Shown here in pieces: positions 24,253-34,360 of a stretch of DNA of 64,000 bases. The notes beneath the pieces were generated by a model. That model saw only the letters and a list, made by a program, of their open reading frames with translations, had not been told where the DNA came from and did not search any database. Positions within the stretch are counted from its first letter, which is position 1. Each line of letters opens with the position of its first letter. The DNA is from Xylaria sp. FL1777. Taxonomy: Eukaryota; Ascomycota; Sordariomycetes; Xylariales; Xylariaceae. Both the position numbers and the translations under genes were made by a program. Location of the stretch: positions 203,466 through 267,465 of the forward strand of contig MU400566.1 in the NCBI GenBank assembly GCA_022578965.1, given 5' to 3'.

Positions 24253-25070
24253 GGAGATGTAGTTGAGTAGAGGGAAGTGACCTTGTTGGAGTAGTGGCGC
24301 TGGTGTGGTTGGTGTTGTGTGCCTGCCTGTGTTTAGGCGACACGTGTGTTAAGAGTTGGCAAGACAACACTACATCTGCGCTAGTACGACCTAGGCAGTG
24401 GGTGTAGCTAATACCGTTACCAAAACGGGATAAGACAGCCAATCAGCGATGGACTTCCTAAGAGGGATCCTTGGCATGCCAAGGTTTCTCCACAACGGGG
24501 TAGATACCGGTAAACAAGAGGGACCAACTTAACCACTCCAAATGGTGCGTACTCCAAAAGATTTGCAGTCGTAAATGACACATTACAGTATGCTACAATA
24601 CAAAGCTACAAACTGTGGCCCCGTTATTATTATGGCTTGGAACAAAGTCGTGTGAACAAAGAACTAGCACTTGTAGCACAAGTCTGCATTTTACGGAACT
24701 AGGTCAAACGACGACACAAGCGCTTCAAAGGCTCTGTCTCTAATGACGATGTCCTCATGTCAAAGACCAGGCTATGATTCTGATTTACTATCATCCGTGC
24801 AAAGGAAAAGTTCACTTGGTGCAGTAGATCAGCTGTTACAGATCGATTCATTATCTTTGTTCACTGTCATGTAGTGTCATAGTCTTAAAAATAGAACGGT
24901 TGTATTTATATTGACGAAAATTCACAGGAAGACGCTAATTACGTATGAAGTAGAGTCATGATAGAATCACTGGACTGAGTTATTATATAACTAGGTCTCC
25001 TTGCAGTACTGGGAGGATTTTGCCTCTCTTCTGGTTGAGGGTCCAGAGGATCCATTATCCAGATAGGTTG
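24253..25070. other. Divergent intergenic region
   Basis: Holds the promoters of the nuclease-like gene (-) and the unrecognised gene (+). It is more AT-rich to the right of 24540. No gene, repeat or RNA was recognised. Confidence 0.5.
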
Positions 25071-25988
25071 ATGGCAGCTCAACTGGGCAAAGCAAACTCC
25101 GACAGCATGTCTATACAAGAAAACCCGGTTCTACGGCTCGACCTAAAGAGGAAACATGAAAGTATCGGAGATGACGAGCGAGCCAATTTAGCACCGCGGT
25201 TAAGACAACATCAGAGCCCATGTCCAGATCATGACCAAGAACAAGGTGAGTCTATTAACCCCAATATTGCTAGCCCCGTGCCAATTCTCAGCCCTAATCT
25301 CCCTGGCCAAGTGTGCAGCAGTCCCATGTATCATAGCCGAAGTCCAAGCCAGACGAACCAGACTTCTCTCGATCATTCTATGCTGGATGCGGACTCATCT
25401 CCTCCCGACTATGTTCCGCGACTTCCAATAAATAACGCAGAAAGTGATCATGCTTCATCCCTCGGAGCATGGATGGTATCAGGGGTGAACAGCCTCAACT
25501 CCGTGAGACCGCCAGATCCCCTCGTTTTCTCCGATAGTATACCAGTCGGGATCCCCAAAATCCCAGCCTTTCTTTTCCATCCACGCCCACATCCAATTTT
25601 ACCGCTACATATCCTTGACTTGCCATTCGACAAGGTCATCCGCCGGTACAATAGACTTGCTAGGCTTGTAGATGATTACCAGCGGTGGCATACCCGCTCG
25701 GTGTTCGGCTTCTGGACGGAGTCAGATCTGGCCCTCGCTGCCTCCGGGGAGATACCCAAACTCACGGAGGCATTTAATGAGGATCGGCCTTCCATCCCTC
25801 CATATATTCTCAATACGCAATTCGATATTGTTCTTCTTGGTGCCCCCTTGCTCTCTCACTTGATTGAGCGGTATCACAACGACCTAGGCTATGACTATTT
25901 CGCGTTTTACCACACTGACCCTCGAGACAACGCAAGTGACTCTGATTTTGATATGCAAGAGGATCCATACTTTCCTAATGGCCTCTGA
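25071..25988 (+). CDS. Unrecognised protein, 305 residues
   Basis: An uninterrupted frame; the first ATG is at 25071 (MAAQLGKANSDSM), although the frame is open a little further upstream. Residues 1-130 are polar and Pro/Ser/Gln-rich, probably disordered, with a basic patch LDLKRKHES. Residues about 135-290 look folded: PRPHPILPLHILDLPFDKVI, then YNRLARLVDDYQRWHTRSVFGFW, and a hydrophobic stretch FDIVLLGAPLLSHLIERYHND. The tail is acidic (DNASDSDFDMQEDP). I recognise no domain. Coding status rests on length and the amphipathic pattern; an intron cannot be excluded. It converges on the AAA ATPase gene with 200 bp between stops. Confidence 0.55.
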   Translation: MAAQLGKANSDSMSIQENPVLRLDLKRKHESIGDDERANLAPRLRQHQSPCPDHDQEQGESINPNIASPVPILSPNLPGQVCSSPMYHSRSPSQTNQTSLDHSMLDADSSPPDYVPRLPINNAESDHASSLGAWMVSGVNSLNSVRPPDPLVFSDSIPVGIPKIPAFLFHPRPHPILPLHILDLPFDKVIRRYNRLARLVDDYQRWHTRSVFGFWTESDLALAASGEIPKLTEAFNEDRPSIPPYILNTQFDIVLLGAPLLSHLIERYHNDLGYDYFAFYHTDPRDNASDSDFDMQEDPYFPNGL

Positions 25989-26192
25989 TAATCCAATGCT
26001 GCCTTTGTCATGGGCGGTATATTAGGTTAGGGTGAACCTTGAATGTATGTATTTAACAGATGCTAGATAATGCCGCGAAGCGATTCCAATAATAGCATGT
26101 TACAAATTGATTTTCCACTTATCTTACGCATATAGCCACATCATAAACTTTCCCATAAAACACGTGGGCCGTGTTATATCGATGTTGAATCG

Positions 26193-28860
26193 TCACCGTT
26201 CTCCTTTGTCTTTGCTTATTTCATCGGAAGAAAAACCTCTATTGAGCTCCGTGACATAGGCCTCGAACTTGCTTGTCTCCTTGATGACACGTTCCAGGTG
26301 TTTATAACTCATGCGCTCCTTTTTGTACATTGCGAGCTGTCTCGCAGTCGAAATCGCATTGCGTATCTCTCTTCCGTTCAGGTTGCGCTCTGCAAGCTCG
26401 GCAATATGCGCTCTAATATCCACGAAATCAAACCCGAAGCCTGAAATCGCCTGCGACGGTGAAGACGCAGAAGCAAGAGCTGTTTTCGAACTCTCTAGAG
26501 TTTCGAGGCGAGTAACGAAGTTTTCCCAAATCTTGTGTCGTTGGTTTGGATTCAAGTTTTCGTACCGCAAGGTTAGTTGAATTCGGGACCGGAATGCTTC
26601 GTCAAAGGTCCCTACCCTGTTGCTTGTCAAAATGAGTATGCCATCGTAGTACTCTAGTACTCGAAGAAAAACTGCATATATAATTCAGCAATGCTAAAGG
26701 ACTTGATAGAATAGCGGGAAAATTCGTACCTGAGACTAGGGCGTTGCGCTCGAGATTAGATAGAGACCGCTGCTCTAGAAATACGTCTGCTTCGTCCAAT
26801 AGAACGACGCAGCCCCAAGTTTTCCCGAGGAGGAGAACAACTTCCAAATACTTTTCAACTTCTTCTGCCTTTGTGCCGATGTCACCGCATGTAACCTTGT
26901 ATAAAGGTTTCCTGGCAATTTCAGCTACGCTAGAGCGAGGCATCAGTGAATGGAAATGTTTTCGTGTCCGGGACGACTACGTTTCAGCCGTCAACGTTTT
27001 TCCAGTTCCCGGACCGCTAGATAATATATTAACATTAAGAGCAATAGGTAAGTGTGATTAAGACTTACCCGTGTAGCAATATAAACAAGCCATTTCATTT
27101 TCCGCGGATCATGTCTGCGTGGTCTTCTGCTTGGAGCTGATTCGTTACTACAGCTTGGATAAGTTCCTTTGTGCCTTCATCGATTACTAGTAGCTTGAAC
27201 GCTTCTTCATTCCATTTTACGTCTTCGATAAAGTCAACACGAAGAGTCACTGGGTTTAATTAGCACACGTAAAATATCGATTTGGATGTGAATCGTGGCG
27301 CTCTGACCCCATTCTTTCTTTTGCATGTTAAACCCAGAGAGAGTCGTAGGGAGACATAGGAAAACAGTATCGGAGAGACTGGGTTTATCCTGTGACATAA
27401 GTTCTGGTCCAAGGTCATCGTGATTGGGAACCTGGCTTTCTTCTTCGTTTGGCGGGTGCATCTGTTTAAAGGTCGCAGTGTCTACCATGAAACGTGGATC
27501 GGACTAGTCAACTAGTTAACATTATTGATCACCCCAGCAAGACAGTTAAGGTAGTCTATACTATGCCATGAGCCCTATCGACTTCGACGTCCTTGTAGCA
27601 CACGTAGTTGCGACGACGACACTTCCAAAACATTTCCCCACGTTCTCGAATGGCTTTTATATCATTTTCGTCTGCCAATCGACGGTGATAGATTGATAGG
27701 TCTTGGACCCGAAATTTCCCTGTGAGAGAAGGGGGATGTTTGAGAACGAACCGCATATTCTTCTTCTCGAAGTTCCCATCAAACGTCCATTTGGTTCCTG
27801 AAATACTCCTGGTAGGCACATCCAGCCAATCTGTAGCAGTGAAAGCTTCTAGCAATGATTTAGATCTGTTTTGGAGGTTTAAGATACAGATTTCCTCTGG
27901 AACCTACTGCCTGTAAGTATAAGACGTCAAGAGAACATAAGAATGAGAAGGATGAGAAGGCTTATAGTAATGCATACAAACAAGTAATGGGTATATGCGG
28001 GAGTGATGTATCTATTCGACAGTAGCAGATCTACATCAGCCCATTCTTCGCCCAAGCATGTGTCAAGGTAAGATTTAAAGATGTCGAGATGCAATCGCGA
28101 GTCGGGACGCATTTGTATTTCTTTCTCTCGTATACTCGAACGAGCGTGGAACCACCAAAGGTACGGATGATGGATCTGGTCGACTTCTTCATCCATGAAG
28201 TTTGGGTGGGCCGTTTCTCCGAGTGCTAAGTCACAAAGCTCTACGAGAGCCTGTCGAAATTCATCAGAGAGGTGAGACACATACTCCTTCACAAGTAGAT
28301 CTTTGGCGTCTTGTCTATGACTGACGCCCATAGATCTTGGGCCGCAACACTCATACTCCCTAAAAACGAGAAAAGTCATTTCTTTATTCCGTTCATGGTG
28401 CAGTTCAAAATTGTGGATTTTATTGCTTCCTCTCAAGTGCGCTTTATATGGCCCGCTGTTGACAACCCAGGGTACATCTAGGTATAGTTCATCGTCATCA
28501 GATTGCCGGCATCGGACTCGGTTGATGACTTGGTAGTCTGGGGGCTTAGGTTGGGCCAATTGCTTGGAACTGAGTTGTCGCAGCTCCATCAGTTCACTTG
28601 ATACTCTGTCGAGCTCGTTGAGGATTGCATTGTTAGTCAATTCGCTTCGGCAATCTAGGAATCGGCATATCTCTTCTCGCCAGTCGATGGTCATGGTGGG
28701 TCGATGTCTAGTTCGTGATCCCTTCAGGGGCCGTGTCGAGCCTCTCCGTTGTCAGCAAATTGGCTGTATTAGTAGGGCCTATCCGTCACTCACCGGGCTC
28801 CCATTCGCTCTCTGAGCTACTCTGGGACGATGGTTGTGGATGCTTTCTGAAAGAATCCAT
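26193..28860 (-). pseudogene. AAA ATPase of the fungal DUF7025 type, interrupted by one in-frame TGA
   Basis: A large AAA+ ATPase of a family common in filamentous fungi, function unknown. I reconstruct eight exons: 28860-28794 and 28741-27978 (first junction least certain; otherwise start at ATG 28694), 27903-27562, 27503-27308, 27249-27069, 27016-26981, 26929-26730, 26671-26193. All phases agree, giving 754 codons. The N-terminal DUF7025-like part contains YLWWFHARSSI, DLLLSNRYITPAYTHYLFVPEE and RGEMFWKCRRRNYVCYK. The ATPase core has Walker A GGPGTGKT (517-524), Walker B VVLLDEAD (570-577), sensor-1-like ILTSNR and arginine-finger FRSRIQ. Codon 508 (27097-27095), in the GK-x-NGLFILLHG strand just before Walker A where relatives have a Gly as I recall, reads TGA. 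No splice option removes it. Everything else is intact, so this is either a very recent pseudogene, a sequence error, or a read-through stop. Confidence 0.8.
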
Positions 28861-29272
28861 AGTGCAGAACTATTAGTGATTGGGTTGCTATCACGGTTGA
28901 TACTCGCGTTGGTGCTAGGCTGGAGTGCTTGGGTTATGATGCCTGATATTTAGAAAGCCTTGTATGGTGTCCTTTATATTCTGGCGCAACGTGGCGGAGA
29001 CTAGGCATCCTGTCGTCAACCTCCAATCGGACGCGACCGGTCTAGTTACATCGAGTGACTGAGATGCGAATGCACCACATTGAAGCCCCCTTCGGCCAAC
29101 AGTCACTCAATACACGGAATGTTTATTCAAATCTTAATCTAGAATATATAATATAACTAAATGTCGAAGAAAAAATCGGATTAGGATATCGAATTATGAG
29201 TTGAGCGTTGAATTGCTGGTTCTGTCGAATTGCTGGTTCTGTCGAATTGCTGGTTCTGTCGAATTGCTGGTT
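28861..29272. other. Intergenic between the AAA and phosphorylase-fold genes
   Basis: About 410 bp. It holds the promoter of the AAA gene (reading leftward) and the 3' side of the phosphorylase-fold gene, including the 17-bp tandem repeat described separately. No gene is recognised. Confidence 0.6.
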
Positions 29273-29274
29273 CT
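29207..29274. repeat. 17-bp tandem repeat, four units, ending at a stop codon
   Basis: Units 29207-29223, 29224-29240, 29241-29257 and 29258-29274 all read GTCGAATTGCTGGTTCT, except for one substitution (T for C) in the first. The last unit overlaps two bases of the TAG stop (29275-29273) of the phosphorylase-fold gene, which reads leftward into the repeat. Confidence 0.9.
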
Positions 29275-30744
29275 AAGTTCTCGTCGGCCAGACCTCAAGA
29301 AAGGCCTTCAAACAAGCAGCAGCCGTAGCCGCAGCATAATCCTGCCAATTTTTGTTTTTATGACTGTCGGCATAATCACACACCCCTTTGATGATTACAC
29401 AAGGGAATATTTCCCATACGCCTGCCCCCTCCATCTCAAATGCAATAACTTGTTCTCTGTCTGCGATCCGATCTCGATGTTCACCCGACTTCATGACTTT
29501 ATCCCCAGAAGCATACGCACCGAAATGGATCATTGGTAGCGAATTTCTAATGCTACTTTTGATTTGGGAGTGCCGCTGGCGGACTACAAGTTTCCTTAGG
29601 TCGCAGCCGAGTGTACCACAGGTTGATGTGCGAGCTATGTCGCATACTGAGCCGTTAATGGGCTCTGAGGAAGCACACTGGATGCATTCGGAAGAGCTTT
29701 GGTGTTTATGTCGATAGGAGGGCTCGAAGAGCTTGTCTTGCTCCACCCCGGGATATGGAGGATAATCACCCTGTAGTAGAGTTTCAAGATGAAATCCAGT
29801 TCTGCTACAGAGTATTTCTTGGCGCATTTGCACTTTCATCTTAGACAGAAAGTTCCTGATCTCCTCTGGGGGTTTTCTTGCACTGTCTTGCGTTTCCTCT
29901 TTTCGCATGAACTTGTCTGGGAACTGCCTGCCAAAATCGTAGATGACCAACCTGTCGCTGATTATCACGTCCCCCAATAGAACTTCAGTCGAGCGACGGT
30001 GAAACGGTACTGCACCACATACCCCAACGATGAGCGCTAGACTAATACCTGGAAAACTGGTGCGGCAATTCGCCGCCACCGTCGCAGCATTCGCTCTACC
30101 CATGCCCGGCATGTGGACAAGTACCACATTGTGGCATCCAATCCTGCCAACAGAGTAGGAATTCTTATCTCCCTCCATATTACTAAAGAATTGGATATTC
30201 CAATGATGATCGAATACAGCGAGCACAGCATTAGCTTCCAGTGGCAACGCGCAAATAATGGCGATGGCTATTTCCTTTCGATGAGGCGGGATAGACGCGC
30301 TTTTCCCAGCTGAGATGCTGTTGAATTCATCTCTCGGCGCCTTGTCGTTTCCGTGCTGATTAGAGCTTGAAGCTCCTACATGTAAGGCACTGGGATTTTG
30401 TAGCTCGTTAACTCTAGTTGTAACAAAATACGGTTAGCCACGGTTAATTTGTAAAAGCGTCTAGGAGCTGTCCTCTATTACCTTGCTAGAGTTCTTAACC
30501 TTGAATCGTGAGTCAGGGTTACGCGCTCCATTCCAGGAGCTGAAATCGAGTTGTACTCTGGCTGGGCTCTTTTCTTTTGGTCCATTGACACAAGCGTAGA
30601 TAGATATCGTATCGAATGAGTTGGGGAGTTTTCATGTAATCTCTTTCGAGCTTGCGGCTGCGACAACTGTTGCAACTGTGAGGTCACGGGAATAACCAGC
30701 ACATTTGGATCTCCACACGAGAGCGGCCGGATTGACAGTATCAT
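29273..30744 (-). CDS. Stand-alone nucleoside-phosphorylase-fold (PNP_UDP_1) protein
   Basis: Two exons, 30744-30482 and 30413-29273, with a 68-bp intron (branch gctaac, acceptor actag), give 467 residues. Residues 1-135 form a polar extension with no recognised domain. The phosphorylase fold begins at KEIAIAIICALPLEANAVLAV. It includes HNVVLVHMPGMG, LALIVGVCGAVPF, LGDVIISDRLVIYDFGRQFP, MKSGEHRDR, FEMEGAGVWE (about 413-422) and IKGVCDYADSHKNKNW (Asp434, Asp437). These are the conserved blocks of the domain that serves as the N-terminal module of many fungal NLR-like (NB-ARC/NACHT plus repeats) receptors. Here it stands alone, ending right after EVWPTRT, with no nucleotide-binding domain downstream. 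The start is uncertain: ATG 30744 is the first in frame, and the AT-rich block begins shortly upstream. Confidence 0.85.
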
Positions 30745-30930
30745 AACTGCCAACTTCGATGAGCACCTACTACTTATCTGGGAGATTAGAGCTTGGAAGT
30801 CGCGTGGCCAGTTTTTCGCCTGATCAAATCGGCCCCCTAGGGTGCTAAGTTATCTCAGGTGCCTCAGACCAGAATGGTCCTTGCGTTTGTACCTCCCTAG
30901 CTACACTACTCCTCTACTAATTATAACTTT
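30745..30930. other. Boundary between gene-bearing DNA and AT-rich block
   Basis: Base composition falls from ordinary to almost pure A/T within roughly 100 bp around 30900-30960. At 30849-30871 the sequence (containing TTATCTCAGGTGCC) matches, in reverse orientation, the right end of the MITE-like element at 45716. This is also the only upstream space for the promoter of the phosphorylase-fold gene. Confidence 0.7.
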
Positions 30931-33900
30931 TTCTACTCTTTCTAATATAAACTTGGAATTTTGATTTAAAGCAACTATGTTGATTTTCTTGCTTATGTTT
31001 TTATTTAAAAAACAATAAACTATAATTTATTTATGTAATAACTTTAAATCTGTTTAAAGTTATACTTAATTAATTAATTATTATATTTTATATATAGTTA
31101 TATTTTTTTTGTATTTTTTTAACGCTTAGTTTTTGTTGCATTATATACTATAAATTTTTTAACTAAAATATTATTTTTTTTATTATTGTTTTTTTTGCAA
31201 TTATTTTGCTTGCTTATATAGTTTATTATATTAGTGTTTATACTACTTTTTATATTTAAATTAACTAATCTTTTTAATATTATTTTTATTATTTTTAATT
31301 TTAAAAATAATTTTAATTATAAAAGCAATAATTTAAATAAAAAATTTAATTTTGTATGCTAGCAATAAGTTATAATAAATATATAAAAATACTAGTATTA
31401 TAATTATAATTAAAGCTATAATTTTTATTAGTTTTTAAAAAAATAGCTTTTATTATAAACTATAATTAATAATTAATTAAAGCTATAAATATATAAAATA
31501 GTTAATATATTAAAAAACTTTAAAGTTTAATAACGTTTTTAAAAAGCTAATATTTAAATAAAATTTAAAAAAAACAATATAAGTTATAATATTACTAATA
31601 TTTTTACATTTTAAAACAAGCTTTTTATTTTATTTAAATAACTAGCTTTTATTAAATTTAATTTTAAAGCATTTAAAGCTTTTAATAAAAAGCTTTGCTA
31701 AATTAAAAATATTTATAATATATAATAAATTAAAAAATTACTTTATTTTTTTTAGTTTTAAATTTAAAATATATTTTTATGTTTTATTGCTTTTTTTTTA
31801 AGTATTTTTATAAATTAGCAAACTAAACATAAATTTTATAATATAACTAAAGCTAATATACTATTTTTTTATATTACTAAAGCATATATAATTATAGCTT
31901 TATTATTAAATATATATATATTTTTAATAAGCAATTTTTTATAATAATTTATTAATATTTATTTTTATAATAATAAAACATAAACTTAAATAATTAATAT
32001 TTTTATTTAATTTAAAATATATATTAGCTATAAGTTTATTTTAAAACAGTTAAATAAAATAGCTAAACAAAGTTATATATATAGCAGCTAGTTAACTAAT
32101 ATTTTAATATTTAAATTAATAAATATATAGCTTAACTTAAAGCGTATTACTTATAATTTAAGTATTATATTTATATATAATAATTTTAACTTTAAAAATA
32201 ATGTTTAAAATCTTAATATAAGTTATAAAAATATTATATAAAATTTAATTAACTATTTTATAATTGCTAGTTTAAACATGCTTAGCTTATTTATATAGTT
32301 ATAATAATATATTATTATTTTTTTAAAAAAAAATAGCTTTTTTTTTATTTAATGCTAATTTTAGCTTATATAAATAAAACAACTAATTATTTATTAATTT
32401 ATACTGTTTGTTTTTTATTTAAATTATTACATTTAAAAAGGCTTTTTTTGCTTTTTTTTGCAACTAGCTAGATTTATAAAAACACTTGCGCAGCTTTAAA
32501 AACTAAACTTATAAAGACCTGCTATATACAAAACAAGCTTATATAAATAACAACCCAAGAAAAAATAAAAGTAGAAATAAAAAAAGCAAAAAATTATAAT
32601 GTAACTTCTTTAATATAAAACTAGCTATAATTAGCTAATAATGCAAACTTAAACTAGTAATAGCTAGTAATAAGCTTAACGTTAAACTTATAGTACTACG
32701 CAAATAAGCTAAATAAAGCAATAATAAACGCTAAAATTTTTTTTAAAAAAAACTTAAATAAGTAAACTATTTATAACGTTTATTAAGTTATTAAAAAGTT
32801 ATTAAAAGCGTACTACTTTTAGTAAATAAATAAGTAGCTATAAGCAAACAGTAGTAATAAAAGTAGCAAACATACTATTTAAAACTTATTACAAGTGTTA
32901 TTAATAAAGCAAAAAAAGCTTGCTATAAAAATAAAATTGCTGCACATATAAATTTAGCGATTTAAAAATTATATAAATAAACAAACTAAAATTGCTAACT
33001 TTTTTTACTAGCAGCTTATATTTTATATAAATGTGCTATAAATAAACAGCAGTAAAAAATTTTTATATATTGCTTTATTAATTTACCTTAAAGCTATTAT
33101 AGCAATAAACTTTAATTAAGCCGTTATTATAACTTTTGCTAGCTATAAAGCTAAAGTAAAAATAAAGTTAATTATAGTACAAAAGTTAAATTAAACAATA
33201 AAAACAAACGTAGTTTAAGCAGCATACAAATTACTAAATAATAACTAAAAGGTTATTTTTAACAAGCAAAAAATTTAAACCTAAATATTAGCAAATATAT
33301 TATAAGCTTATTAAGCATTTAATAAAGAATTAAAAGTGCACTTTTAATTATACTAGCTAATAGCTTTAAGCTTATTAACTAAGCAAATATTAAAAAAAAA
33401 AAAAAAAAAAATGCTAGTTTAACTTAAGCTAGCTAACTAAAAGCTAAAGATTAAAAAGCTGTTTTTTTTACTTTGTTTGCTATAACATAAGCAAAAAACA
33501 TGCTTAATATATATTAAAGTTATAACTGCAAAAAATATAAACATAATATATATTAATAAATTTTTCTAGAATTATTGCTACTTTTAAATAGCTTTTTATT
33601 TTGTAAATATAATAGCAACTTAATATTATAACTGCTAAAAATAAAGCTATTAAGCTAGCATATATAAAAACAAGCAAAAATGCAGCTAATGCAAATCTTT
33701 AAAACATGCTAAAAATAAAGCAAACTTATGCTTTATATAAACTAAAAAAAAAGCAACTATGTGCTTTTTTTATTAAAGTAATTATTTAGCTTAAGCAGCA
33801 AAATGCTTAAAAGCTATTTAAGCATATAAGCTAGCTAAAAACGCTTTTATTTACTATTTTATATAGTTTATAATAAAGCTAACTTAAAGCTAACTATGTA

Positions 33901-34050
33901 TTATTACTACTATAAAAATGTTATGCAAACAAAAAGCTAATAATTTAACAAGCAAAAATATTATTTGCTTAAAAAGTTATTTACTAAAAAAAACTGCGTT
34001 AATAACTGCGCAAAAAACAAGATTGCGAACTATTGTTAATATGCTAAAGC

Positions 34051-34345
34051 CTTAGGACTAACTTAAAGAAAACCCGTTTAAGAACTGTTAGTAAACAATC
34101 TAAGTAATAAAAAGCTACGCTTATATAATAAGCAAAAATACAAGCAGCAAAAGCAGCAGTATTAAATAAAAATCAAGCAACGCAATTTCTAAATAATAAC
34201 GCTTATATAATTAGCTATAAAAGAAATATAAGTTATAATAGCAAGTAGTTAGCAGGAATATTTTTATTTAGCTTTAGCATAGTTTTTACTTACGTGTAAA
34301 ATTAAGTAGCTTTTAGCATAGCTTTTTAAAGCTATTAGTCCTAAG
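34051..34345. repeat. 295-bp unit bounded by an 11-bp perfect inverted repeat
   Basis: CTTAGGACTAA at 34051-34061 is the exact reverse complement of TTAGTCCTAAG at 34335-34345. The size suits a MITE or a small LTR. No target duplication was established. Confidence 0.4.
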
Positions 34346-34360
34346 TAATACAATATATAT
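34330..34360. repeat. Terminal motif shared with 47133-47162
   Basis: AGCTATTA-gt-CCTAAGTAATACAATATATAT recurs at 47133-47162 with one or two changes at the centre. It probably marks the same end of two related, otherwise decayed elements. It overlaps the right inverted repeat of the 295-bp unit. Confidence 0.5.
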
